Assembly: GCA_022059125.1 (NCBI GenBank)
Contig: JAEUWY010000006.1
Coordinates: 1,178,001 to 1,242,000 of the forward strand
Source: Corynespora cassiicola
Lineage: Eukaryota > Ascomycota > Dothideomycetes > Pleosporales > Corynesporascaceae
Length of the DNA stretch: 64,000 bases
Direction: 5' to 3'
The notes under the pieces: generated by a model
The model's input: only the letters and a program-made list of their open reading frames with translations
What the model was told of the DNA's origin: nothing
Databases searched by the model: none
Made by a program: the position numbers and the translations under genes
Shown here: in pieces, positions 22,099 to 32,984 of the stretch
How the letters are laid out: each line of letters begins with the position of its first letter
How positions within the stretch are numbered: the first letter of the stretch is position 1

Positions 22099-23148
22099 AG
22101 TCCCTACTGCAGGCACACTGCACTGTATGGGCGTGGCAAAAGCGAAAGGGAGTGAGAAAAAAAAAGGAAACAGCCCTTTGCCCCTACTTTGCTGCCCAAA
22201 GGTGCGAGGTGATAGGTTCTCCACTGGTCTAACCCCTCAACATGAGACTCGATCAAGAGAAAAAGGACATAGGGAGCCTTGGGGGGGAGGACCAGGCAAA
22301 TGCCCCGCTGGCCGACGGAATCCCCAGCCCACTTGTTTATTCGCGCCAAACAGGGCCAAAGAACTTCCAGATCTAGATCTCACAGCAGGACAATCCTCCA
22401 TCTCGTGCGACAATCACGCACGTACGCTGCTGTTAACACCCCACACACCACCGGCCAGGCCAAAAGGGCCATCCCCGCAAATGGAATCTTGATGGTAGTA
22501 GTAACAGAAGCCAAGAGGGGCAAAAAAATGTACGGGCACGAGCACCAAAAAAAGGCCCAGCAGCCCCACTTGACTTGCACTTTGGTGACTAGGTGGTACC
22601 AAACAGTGAGCAAGCTCATTCGTAAGGCTATTCGGCTTATTTGCTGTGACAAGGACTGGGTTGTGTTGGCCAAATCTATTCGTACAAGCTAAGTGGGTAG
22701 GCAAGGCAAAGCAAGGTAAGGCAAGGCAGTAAATCTGTCCATCCGTAAGTCAGTCAGTCAATCAGTCCATCACTCCATCCGATGGCTAGTCACACGGGAT
22801 GCGAGTCGGTGCATTTCCCGTCGTGAGAGCGAGCGATGGATCAAACGAAATACATGTCACCTATTCTCAGCTTACTCTACATGGCGAAGTCATGCACTCT
22901 GCCCTCAAAATCCTTTGCTCATCCCATTCCAATCCCATCTCATAATATCCACCCTCATAATCGTCATCCAACAAGGAGATAGTCACTCATCAAACACACT
23001 AGCTCGACACAACCACTGTTAACCCCCGAGCCCGCCCGCCCGCATACAGGCGCGCGCCCCCTCCCGATCCAACCAGCCATTACCAAGCCAGCTAGGTAGA
23101 CTAGCAAACCAGCCAGGTGGCACAGGACAGCTCACACCTTTTTTTTTC

Positions 23149-23166
23149 ACGCACGCACGCACGCAC
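23149..23166. repeat. Tetramer repeat ACGC
   Basis: Four tandem ACGC units directly after a T-run, followed by ACATAC and CACACA/GAGAGA tracts up to about 23215. Confidence 0.8.
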
Positions 23167-23517
23167 CTACGCGCGCGCACATACATGCTCATACATACAC
23201 ACACAGAGAGAGAGGCAGATGGGTGGGAGAGAAGCACGGATCCCGCCCATCGTAATGCCCGTTGTGGCGGCGGCGTTTCTGTCAGTCAATCAATCAATCA
23301 GTCAGGTTCCTTGTTTTCTGACCGAGTCCACTTTTATTTGCTACTCTCTTTCTCTCTTTTTTTGCTTCCTCTCTATTTGCTTTTCCCTTTGGGGGGGAGT
23401 GGGGAAGGCTTTCAGGCGCCTCGCCTGGCAGACTCGAGGCAGACTAGCCATGCGTATGGCTGGTTGGCTGGCTGGGGCTGGGCTGCGTTGGGTTCGGGTT
23501 GGTGCCCACCACAACTT

Positions 23518-23538
23518 GCTGCTGCTGCTGCTGCTGCT
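23518..23538. repeat. Trinucleotide repeat GCT x7
   Basis: Seven uninterrupted GCT units followed by GCAGCAAC, giving a small CTG/CAG hairpin-capable element. No supported reading frame uses it. Confidence 0.85.
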
Positions 23539-24940
23539 GCAGCAACAAGCATCATGCAGCAGGAGCAGCCGCGGCAAGCAAGCCAGCAGCGCAAGCAAGT
23601 AACAAGCAGATCAGATTCCGATCTTTTTCCTCCTCACTCACCGGTTGCGGAGCGGGGAGTCGTCGAGTGCCGGGCGGCGGATGGGCGGGCGGCGGAGCAT
23701 CGGGCATGTCGATAATGTTTCCATTCCATCCCGTCCCACCTTCCTTGGCACTTTGGAGTTTGTATAGGTAGGTAATGTTAGGTTACGTGGGTATGTGCGT
23801 TGCTTCGTGCTTCGTGCCTCATGTGTGTGCGTGTGCGTTCCTGGGCCTTTGCTCTCCCGCACCAGGCTACTAGGCCCACCAACCATTGCGTATGTCACTG
23901 CACACGCCCGTTCTATTCTAAAACAATGTCACCGTCTACATCACATTCCGTGAAGATCTCGCTCGGCCATCTTTTCTTGGTTGATTGATTGATTGACTGG
24001 GTTGGGCTGGGCTGGGCTGGGCGGCAAATAAACTAGTTTTTTTTTTCTTCTATTCCAATTGCTCGGCCGGCCGTGGCACTCTCTTTTTGCAGCAACAGCT
24101 GGCTCGTTCGCTCTCTCGCTTGCTACTGCTGATGATTATGATGGCAAATGATGACGATGACTATGATGATTATGAATGACCGGCCGGACCCATGACAAGG
24201 GCAGGGCGGCTGTCGCATCGAGGTCCGAGGGCATGAGGGAAAGAGGCGGGGAGAAGGGGGGGGAGGCAAAAAAGGACAGGCGAGTTTTTTTCCCTCGTGC
24301 TCTTGCGCAAAAGTTACTCGATGGGGTAGCTTCGTCCCAGAGACCATGGTCTGGCCTCTTGGGCGCGGAGAGGGAGACTCATCGTCCCATGATCTCGATG
24401 CTTCGAGTCGGGACTGGACCTTTCTCTGGAACGGAAGGGGTCCCCTTCCAAAGTATCTACCCTTTTTTTCCACCGTGCAACTCGAGATGCAATGTATTTG
24501 AAATGAGGTTGCGCGGGTTAGCGCGAGTTGTGCGATGGAGTGTCATTTTCGTGGAGGAGGGAGAGAGATTGTTGTTGGCGTTTTGGGCTTGGGGGCGCGC
24601 CTTCAGGTTCGCTAGGCTGCGCTGGTGCCTCTCTCTTCCCGCTCCAGCCTGGAGCTGCCGTTACGAGCTGACTGGATCCATCTCCTCGAAGAAAAATCCC
24701 CTCCAGGCCGATGGGCGTTGGGTACAGGCGCTTTTGGGACTCTGACTGTCGCAGGTGCATACCGAGATGACCTTTTGAGGCCCCTTGCGCTCACACTGCG
24801 CTCCTCGAAGTCCCTTGACGATGATAATCGTCTTCCACTGGCCTCAGAAGGAACAAAATGGGTCGTTACAAGAATTTGGTGGATCTATGGCCCGGGAAAT
24901 ATACGGTATTGTGGAGTTTAATGGAGAGAAGGCTTGCGTA

Positions 24941-26450
24941 GCGTGGCCGACTCTTCGTTGTAGCCACTTGATTCAAGCTCCTGCTCCTATATTGTGACAT
25001 GTTCTCTACCTTTTCACATGGATGATATTTGTGCGGTTAAAACAACTAACACCCTATAAAAAAGTTCCCATCCCTATCACATGGTACTTTACCACTCTAG
25101 TTTGTGCTTTTGTCAGGAAACGACTAGCCATAGGCTCAGTGCAACTGCGTCTGGACTGATATTTTCATGACGGCTTCTATATTCTGAATTTTCTACGTTG
25201 CTACATATCGTCTGCTTATGAGGCCTCTACACTCAAAATGATTCCAAGTAGTTACAGCGCTTCCTCCTGGTTTGAAATATCTCCAACTTGGCTTCTGTTC
25301 TAGCAGAATGCCTATATTCTATACTTCATAAAGTTTTCTAGAAACGTATTTATCTTTTTGCCGTACCTAAATTTTTATAATGAAAATACTTTTAACACTT
25401 CTATTCAACTCTGGCTCAGCTAAGTTCTTAGAGAATTATTTGGGAATGGAAACTGTAGAAACTCGTTCATCCTTAAAGGGATTTTTTCTATCAGATATAT
25501 CGATCTGTACTTTCCAATTTCTAATGATGGGAAATATCTTGTATCTTCTCAAAAGAAATCACCCTGTCTGCATACGAACAAGCCAGCGTTATACTCAACT
25601 TTAGCATTAATGACAACCTGGAACAGCAGAAAACCCTAATAGTAGAATGAATAAGTACCCGTCATGCTCCAAATCAGGAGGAGAGTCCCACAGAGTGCTT
25701 CTCGATTCGCCACTGAGTCATTATTTGAGTTTCAGTTTGCTAAATGTTGGTAGAGAAATGGCACAGCTATTCATCGTAACCTTAATAATTCAAAACTAGA
25801 TCAAGCCAAAGTGCACCACCATAGGATAAATTCCGATAACTTCATGGACACGACATCACGCTTCTAACACAAAGTTGGGTCATTGCGTAGAGGTTGTAGA
25901 CCGTATACTCCATTCAGGTAGGCCAACGTCAATCGGGCTAATGACAAAGATATCTACTTAAGGTTTGATCGTCAAAGCAGCCAATAGCTGTATGTATTCA
26001 ATATCAAGAGGTTTCCTCGCCAGAATCAAATCGGGTAAGTACTGTCGAGAATCTTAGCTGATTGAAAAAAATCCATTTAAAAAATTCATGTAACTCTCGC
26101 CCCTCACAGATAGCTCGTGCATGGAAAATGCTTTAAAGCTGCCCATCTGTGATCCAGGCGTAACTATTGAATGTATTTGTAGATTTTGATAGCACGTTGC
26201 CGGGGCGATCTCAAGACCTACAAGGTAATAAAATTGCTGATGAATTATTACTCCTTATTCACGGAGTGACGTGGACTTGAGAATGGCACATTCCAGTTAG
26301 AACCGTTTCCAGACGGGAAGTTCTAGAATGAAAATCACCCTCGGACAAGACAGTTATTTACCGAAGCAGCGGTACTGCACATGAAACAATATTAGAATAA
26401 CCTACCAGCGAAAAAATAATGATCTGTGACCAATAAGTCATGGCAGCCCA
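24941..26450. other. AT-rich island
   Basis: About 1.5 kb that drops to roughly 30-43% GC on sampled lines, flanked by GC-rich DNA. No long frame, terminal repeat or transposase similarity was recognised. It might be a decayed, RIP-affected element or simply AT-rich spacer; the sequence alone does not decide. Confidence 0.5.
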
Positions 26451-28260
26451 GTGCACTGTTCAGCGGAGCTCCTTTTCGAACACGAATATCCTCACAAAAG
26501 CGAATGCGAGCAGCTCCAGGCACATCATTTATGGATCCAATACGACACGTACGACCCCACGTTGCCAAATGTTAATAATCTGAAATGTATACCAATGAAG
26601 TATACCACTGCTCCGGGATCTGAGGCTCGGAATTGGAGAAAGGGATTTGCCACAAGCGACATGCTCGCGGACGATCAGGGTCCACGCAGAGCGCGCTTCA
26701 TTCCCGCAACAAAGAACCCCAATCTCGACCACACAGGCCCCTGATGCAGAACAATCTCGCTCCCAAGCGCTCCGCCATGTCCACCATGCCACCCCGACCC
26801 CTCAACTCGGGCCTCCCCTCTTGCCCCCCCCCCTCAATACCCGCACAGACACGACCGCCTCACCATCTCTGGACCCTGAATTCCAAATCCACACTCAGAC
26901 CAACTGTTCCACTTGCCCCAGACCAATCGCATCCCTTGCCAGCCCAACGGTGGGGGGAGGGGGCTTGCCAAATGGCAATTACTCGCCTTAGCTCTCCCTC
27001 CCCAATCCCTCGAGCTAGTCTCAACGTCTGTACAACCCGTCCGTCCGACCGACCGGCCGACCGATCCACCGCCCGCCTCCGTCCTGGACCGTGTATCCCT
27101 CCCCCGACCTGAGACACCAATCGGCGAGCCCGGTGAACGAGTCGTCGGTCCCGCACACACGCACACACACGCACACACGCACGCAACACATGCAATCCCG
27201 TTCCCTTCTGCTCTGCTTTGAGTCTAGATGCCTGTGCTACGTAGGTACCCGGGTACCATTCATTTGATCCAAGCCGCTCCTGGATGAAGGGAGGGGGAGG
27301 GAAGCACCCGGAGCCGGAGGGGAGGCGGCGGTACGACAGGATCTATTGTGTGGCCAGGGCACAGGATCGGTGGAGGCGGGAGAAGGAGAGGGTAGGAAGA
27401 GGCCGGTTGCCACAGTGAAAGGGCGAAAGCGGTGGAACATGCATGATTGCGAGGAAGTGGAGGGGTTTGAGTTTTCTGGTTGCAGGGCGCGCAGGAGGAG
27501 GAGCGAGTCGTGTGGGAGAGGGGAGTGGGACAGGGTCGTGCAATCAGGCGAGTCAGTTGGGCATGTGATGTTGGATAGTGGTGGTGTGTTTGTCGTACCA
27601 ATCGTATGTGCGTGTGTATGTTGTCAAGTTTTTTTTTTTGGAGGGTCTGTGAGAAGGTGTCTATGAAATGTTGGCATGGGGTTGGATGGGGCTCGGGATG
27701 ACGACATGGAATCTTCGAGATACTATTTCTGGGTTCAGGACGGTGAGTGGGCTGTTAGGACGTGTATTTGAGTCAGTGTCCCCCTCGTTCAAATCTCAGT
27801 CGATGGACGACGCATCTGCAGAAACACCCACCCACCAAGCTCTTGGTCCAGGTGAAACACTCTGCTCCCAATGGCACGAAGATAGTGTCCAGATGATAAA
27901 TTCAGGAGAAGAAGCTGCAATCCTTATCGTAGGATCCAATTGCTTCGACTTTTGATTTTTCGGAAAGATGTCGGAAACATTTGCGCTTGCCGCCAAGGCA
28001 ACCAGCTGACGAGAGGCAGCATAATAGCCAGAATAGCCAGCCTCCGGGTCTCCACAGTCCTACCTGTTGAAACTGCTGCCTAAAGTGATATGCATCTTGC
28101 GAGCATACATGGTATATAAGAGGGGCTCGGTATAGACGTAGAGACAGCGCCAAGTTTCCATGTACTACAGTCTCTGAACCCCAGCTCGAGCTCTACAACA
28201 ACACCAATTGCTGCAACCCCTCCTTCGGCCCCACCTGTCACACCATAAACTACACCCACC
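26451..28260. other. Non-coding region upstream of the GFA-domain gene
   Basis: No supported gene. It contains C-runs and CA-repeats (about 27150-27187) and a likely core promoter near its right end. Short frames such as 27668-27955 have no recognisable features. Confidence 0.45.
28113..28120 (+). promoter_or_regulatory. TATA box candidate for the GFA-domain gene
   Basis: TATATAAG lies 141 bases upstream of the ATG at 28261 and is followed by a CA-rich leader, a normal arrangement for a TATA-driven fungal promoter. Confidence 0.5.
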
Positions 28261-28785
28261 ATGGGCATCGAAAAAGCCTTAGAGTTCTTCCAGAGTCTAC
28301 CAAAGTTCGATCCAGCCAACACACAGACTTATGATGCGCTCTGTCACTGCGGCAAAGTGCAGTGGAGCGTGACGCTCTCGCCTGCGCTCGAACAGCAAAA
28401 GGTCGTTTCGTGCAACTGCTCCATTTGCTTTCGCAATGGCTACTTGCTCGTGTATCCTTCCCGCGAACACGTCGTCGTGAAGAGCGGTGAAGAGTCGCTG
28501 CGCACCTATCAGTTTGGGACCAAGGGCAACTTGCACAAGTTTTGTTCGACGTGTGGAAGCTCCGTCTTCTTTGATCCCAGGATGAAGGAGTTGTACGGGT
28601 TGGAGATGGATCTCATGGGCATCAATGTAAGTGCTCATCATGTCCAAAGTATAACTGAGGATTGATTCGAATGCGTCGGATAGGTTCGCATGTTCAAGGG
28701 AGTCAACACCAAAAAGCTGGAGCTTGTAGAGGTAAACGGATGGGAAGAGTGGCCATTTGTCAATGACACCGACTATCTCAAGTGA
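28261..28785 (+). CDS. GFA (glutathione-dependent formaldehyde-activating)-family zinc protein
   Basis: Two exons (28261-28626, 28684-28785) with a 57-nt intron (GTAAGT, GATAG) give 155 aa, a normal length for a single-domain CENP-V/GFA protein. Zinc ligands are visible as CHC (28-30), CNCSIC (51-56) and FCSTCGSS (95-98), which is the full GFA pattern. Members bind zinc in a beta-tent fold. Some act on glutathione conjugates, but most fungal copies have no assigned substrate, so the function is uncertain. The ATG lies in a CACCATGG context. The next gene, on the same strand, starts 228 bases downstream. Confidence 0.93.
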
Positions 28786-29012
28786 GGACACTGATTTTGC
28801 TCATCGAAACGGTGCAAGAGCAAAGAGCAAAGGGCCCGAAGACGTTTGATTAGATAATAGTCCCATGTTCTCGAGTAGGGCCGGCTGTCGCCCGGCGATA
28901 TGTGGGGGTGGACAATGTACGTAGCTCTGCCAAGACTTGGCGACCTCGGTCGAGCAAGCTACCTCCAAAGCTCTCATTGTCAAATCTTCTCTACTTCGAC
29001 CCTTTGCACAAA

Positions 29013-30044
29013 ATGTCTCTGCCGCCGTCCATGATGCCTAGTCTCCGCCTCGCCACACGGCAACAGCTCGCAAAAACATTGACTCGGCCCAACGCGAGCG
29101 TCCGCTGCATCCAATCACCAATCCCTCGGTGCACCACCCGTCCCGCCTCGAGCTCGACCAGCTCAGCAACGACCGCCTCCACGACTACGACGACGAGTAC
29201 GACCGCCGCCCCCCCTAAACCTCGCCGCTCGCGACTCAAGTACGTCTGGTATGGCACAGTCTTCGCAGCAGGCGCAACAATGGGGTACGGGCTCCTCACC
29301 CCGCTCCCCGTCCCGGGCACCTTCGACGACGAAGTCGCCATGGGCGTCGTAGCCTCCGACCTCGACAAGCTCGACATTGTCAAGTCGATGCGCGCCCAGA
29401 CATTCCACCTGCACTCGGACACGCCGCTGACGGCGACGGCGGCGGCGGAAATGGCGGGCGCGGCGGCGGCGGCCCACCACCACCACCGCGGCTGGGTGGA
29501 GCTCGACATCCACCGGCACCTGTCGGACAGCTACGAGGACCAGGGCCGGCGGACGCGCACCGCGACGCAGCAGGCCATGGCCGGGGCGCGGGGCCTGGGC
29601 GTGCAGCGCGCATTCTGGAACGCCGAGACGCGCGAACTGGTGGCCGTGGTGTGGATTGGGGGTTCGCTGGCGGGCTGGCCGGGCGTCGCGCACGGGGGCG
29701 CCATTGCGACGATATTCGAGGACGCAATGTCGCGCATGGTGGCCGGCCCGGACAAGTCGATTGATTCCATCAGCACGCCGTCGTCGATGAGCGTCACGTA
29801 TGCGAGGCCCACCACCACGCTGGATTATTATGTCCTGCGGGCGAGCTTTTCCAAGCCCGAGAAGGGGCAGGCGGCGCCGCCTGAGGAGCCTCAACCGGCA
29901 AAGTCGTGGCTGCCGGCGTGGAAGGATCTTACCAAGAAGGTTTCGGCCGAGTCGAAGCCTGACGTGGAGATTAGTGGGACGTTGGAGAATCTCAAGGGCC
30001 AAGTGTGTGTTCGAGCAAAGGGGACGTTTCCTGCTGCGGGGTGA
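29013..30044 (+). CDS. Mitochondrial hot-dog (4HBT) thioesterase-superfamily membrane protein
   Basis: Single exon, 343 aa. The N-terminus is Arg/Ser/Thr-rich with few acids (MSLPPSMMPSLRLATRQ...), like a mitochondrial presequence. A Ser/Thr-rich linker and a basic patch (PKPRRSRLK) follow, then one transmembrane helix, YVWYGTVFAAGATMGYGLL. The hot-dog domain covers the C-terminal ~200 residues, with VWIGGSLAGWPGVAHGGAIATIFEDAM containing the AHGG helix start (His near residue 227). It resembles the fungal UPF0644 thioesterase-like family. The likely role is hydrolysis of an acyl-CoA or other thioester at the inner membrane; the substrate is unknown. A GC-rich insertion codes for Ala and His runs (AAAAHHHH). 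The ATG at 29013 was preferred over upstream GTG-type extensions. Confidence 0.88.
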   Translation: MSLPPSMMPSLRLATRQQLAKTLTRPNASVRCIQSPIPRCTTRPASSSTSSATTASTTTTTSTTAAPPKPRRSRLKYVWYGTVFAAGATMGYGLLTPLPVPGTFDDEVAMGVVASDLDKLDIVKSMRAQTFHLHSDTPLTATAAAEMAGAAAAAHHHHRGWVELDIHRHLSDSYEDQGRRTRTATQQAMAGARGLGVQRAFWNAETRELVAVVWIGGSLAGWPGVAHGGAIATIFEDAMSRMVAGPDKSIDSISTPSSMSVTYARPTTTLDYYVLRASFSKPEKGQAAPPEEPQPAKSWLPAWKDLTKKVSAESKPDVEISGTLENLKGQVCVRAKGTFPAAG

Positions 30045-30699
30045 GGAGCTGCGAGGAGGAATTCATTGAATGGACCGAAATAAGGTTGATATTGATACCA
30101 AGATGTGGAAGTGGGATATTAGGGCCATGCTCTGCCGTAAAGGGTTTGCAGTTGCTGGGCCAAATCAAGACATTTGGGGCTCTCGCTTTGGTGCATAGAG
30201 CCTCAAAAGAGGGACGGGAGGAATGTGCACATTGTTTACCATCAACAAGTCTTCAGGAGTTTTTGGTATTGCAAGGAGCATGGGAACAGACATGTAGGGG
30301 CTGAAGCATGTTCACAATGGCATGTGGCACGAATTGCAAGAGCACAGGTCAGTCACAACAGGAGGGTCAAGGAAGCAGCAAGCCAAAGTGCAGTATGCAA
30401 TCAAACCCTATTCATTCAAAGCGGGGTATCTATACATGCGGCCGTCGTCGACTAAAAAGTACATAGGAGAGGGTAATAGGAGGGAGAAAGGGGTTTCAAA
30501 AAAAAAAAGGAGTAGTCGCGGTAGTCGCAGTCCAGTGCCGTCGCAATAATCCATTACCCCATCGCTGCTCATCGCAATCGCTCCGCATCGTAATCGTTGG
30601 TTCGTCCTCCACACACACAACTCAGACACCCAAGTCCCGCCTCAAGCCGCGTGCTAAACCGCAAGGCTTAGCGCACAAGGAAGCTAGAAGCGGGTTCTA
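30045..30699. other. Convergent intergenic region
   Basis: It contains the 3' ends of the thioesterase gene and the minus-strand microprotein gene. No gene or notable repeat is supported. Confidence 0.5.
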
Positions 30700-30973
30700 C
30701 TAGACTCTACTAGTATGATGGGTTCGCGTGCTCATGCCTCGGCGACGGCCGCCGCCACGGCCGCAGGTCAGGCACGAGATGATGATGCCGAACAGGGAGA
30801 CGATGGCGTTGATGATGGCCGTGCAGGCGGCGCCAATGGCGCTAATAACCGCCATGATGGCATTACCGATCGTGCGGAAGATGGATTGAATCTGGAGAGA
30901 GAAGGCACGTTAGTGACTCTGCTTGTAAAAGGCATCGAAGGGAGGGACATACGCAGGAGACTACGGCACCCAT
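30700..30973 (-). CDS. Conserved fungal membrane microprotein with N-terminal lipidation motif
   Basis: Two exons (30973-30953 and 30891-30700) give 70 aa. The 61-nt intron has a GTATGT donor, a perfect CACTAAC branch site and a CCAG acceptor. Exon 1 encodes only MGAVVSC, a canonical N-myristoylation motif (Gly2, Ser6) with an adjacent Cys for palmitoylation. Exon 2 encodes a continuous hydrophobic, small-residue segment (SIFRTIGNAIMAV, ISAIGAACTAIINAIV, LFGIIISCLTC) and a basic tail (GRGGGRRRG...TSRV). I recognise it as a small hypothetical protein repeatedly found in filamentous ascomycetes; no function is known to me. It is likely membrane-bound. It is too short and spliced to appear as a simple ORF. 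Confidence 0.85.
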
Positions 30974-32984
30974 GGTTGCGGATTGGTGAGGGATGTGTGT
31001 AGATGTTTCTCGTTGGATAGTCGTAGAGTCGTAAGACGCTCGGGGAGGGGGGTATCAAGAAGAAAAGGCTGCTTGCTGGTTGTGGGTATTGTTGTGGTGT
31101 GACTTGAGGAATGAGCCTTCGCACGCCTTCCTTATAAACACAGATCGCTGCCCCCCAGTCAGTCAGTCAGTCACAATACAACATGGGAAAAAAAGAGCGT
31201 GACGTCAGACGGCCGTTGGCTCTCTCCACCCCGTCCGTCACAAGGGCGGCTGCACCGTGCAGGCGGTTCGATTGGAGCGCGGCGGGTGCCCACTGTTTTT
31301 TTTCCCTACCCTTCCTTAGACGACGTAGCCGTTTGATCCCCGATCACACACGCGCGCGCGCGCAGTCCAGCAAACTGCTGAGCGGCTGCACACGCAAACA
31401 GGAAAACCTGCCCTGTTCTTTGTCTGACGTCCCCCAATGCGCCCAAAGCGGCAGAGAGCTGCACGCGCACGTCCCGATCGAGACGGCCGGCCAGGCATGC
31501 CCCCTGCACCATCGGAGGAACGCCACATGCTTGACTGCCCTGCGTCGACGTCATCCGCTCCCAGGTGGAAATTGATGGGCGGAAAGCCTGTGGCTGGAGG
31601 CGGCCTGGATCGAGATTCCAACAAGATTGACCATGGGAAAATGGGCGAAATTGCCCTTCTTTTGCCTGTTCTCATGGCTCGGATCAGAATTGCCGTCGCC
31701 TGACGGCCAAGATGGGTTGCTCACTCTGCATCTCTCTACCCTACCCTCCCTCCCTCAAGATCTGTTATCGTGCGAATCAGCGCTCCGGTCAGTCCACCCA
31801 CCTTGAGCGCGCATCGATGCTACTTCAGGCTGCAGGAAGGCTCTGGCATCTTCTGAATCCGTGCAAGTCGCAGCCAGAGGGACCCCCCTCCCCAAATGAC
31901 CCATGCATGACGTATAGCCATCGTCGCCTTTCTTACCCCCCCCAAGCAGTCTCTTCGGGTCCAGGCGCTCGGAACCCGTGGCCGGTGCGGAGCGAGAACA
32001 GCAAAGAGGATGCCCGCCAGTACATGCGGGATTACGCCACGCACGGCCGGGGTGCAAACAAGGCAAGGGCCCTCGGACGCGGTGATCGTAAGACAAAAAC
32101 GCAAATTCCATGCGGTCATAATGCCGTTCGATAATGCAACTTTGTCATGGCATTCTACATCATGTCGCAACATGCCGGTCGGGGCGAGGTACTTGGCCTT
32201 GCGGTTTCCGACCAGGCTGGCCGCTGTCAACGAATCCTTCTACTTTGGTCCCTAGGCTTCGCAAAGCACACTGACTGGGTGGAATATTTTGGACGGAGAT
32301 TTGGTCCGCGGCTTGTGGCTTGACGGGAGCTTGGAGTGGAGACGGAGACGGTACTACGCCTGCAGGGACACCAGCGGGAAGACCAAATCTCCAGGCTGAC
32401 TAAACCCAGCGAATGGCATCCAGGCCTATGCGTCATTCCAATCTCTCAACATCCGTTCCTTCGCATGAGCTCTACGTCAATCAATCAAACGAAGCGCGCT
32501 AACACTGCATCTTCTCTTGGGATGAGGTGTGCCATTTCAATCCTCTTCGCTTGCTATTTACAGCTTGAATTAGCTTTGGCCTGTCTCCAGTCCCCCCCAT
32601 CATATACTCAGTATCTAGTATTCGTCCATATCATATCCTCTAGAATTTAGAGCTCGAGCTCTTCCGTCGTCAATCGATGCAGATGCTTCTAATGCGTTCA
32701 AGGGAATAGGAAAGGAATGCTAATGGCCGAACCAGGGTGTGCACCCACATTTCCATCAATCGTGGGAAGACAACCGGTCGATGCTGGACGCCTTGAGAGA
32801 CTGATCGCTGGAAATGCCACCAAAATATCACCAGTCTACGCATTTGCTAACGCCAATATCAAATCCTTCATAGAAGTGTCCCATGGACAACGGTCTGGTA
32901 TCGCCTGTATCGTCGTTTCGTATCGTTATTTCGTTAAGCTTATCAAAAGCTGTTGAGAGAATGCTCTCGTCGTCGTCCCTCATG
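30974..32984. other. Intergenic region upstream of the microprotein and downstream of the Flc/TRP gene
   Basis: 2 kb with no supported gene. On the minus strand TATAAG (about 31131-31136), roughly 160 bases upstream of the microprotein ATG, is a possible TATA box. CAGT repeats lie near 31158-31172 and a CGCG run near 31352. Other frames lack motifs. Confidence 0.5.

Larger units (their letters stand above)
20501..24940. other. Gene-free belt rich in microsatellites
   Basis: No gene is supported. It contains simple repeats: ACCCGC (22073-22098), CAGT/CAAT runs near 22745 and 23280, ACGC and ACATAC runs (23149-23200), GCT x7 (23518-23538), TTGA (about 23981-23996) and GGGCT (about 24004-24021), plus many A/T homopolymers. 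The frames seen on both strands are products of these repeats. Confidence 0.5.

Noticed and set aside
24941..26450. Calling the AT-rich island a transposon
   Set aside because: No terminal repeats, target-site duplications or transposase/reverse-transcriptase remnants could be seen; only base composition supports it.
29163..30002. 279-codon Arg-rich minus-strand frame opposite the thioesterase gene
   Set aside because: Antisense shadow of a GC-rich coding region, without motifs.
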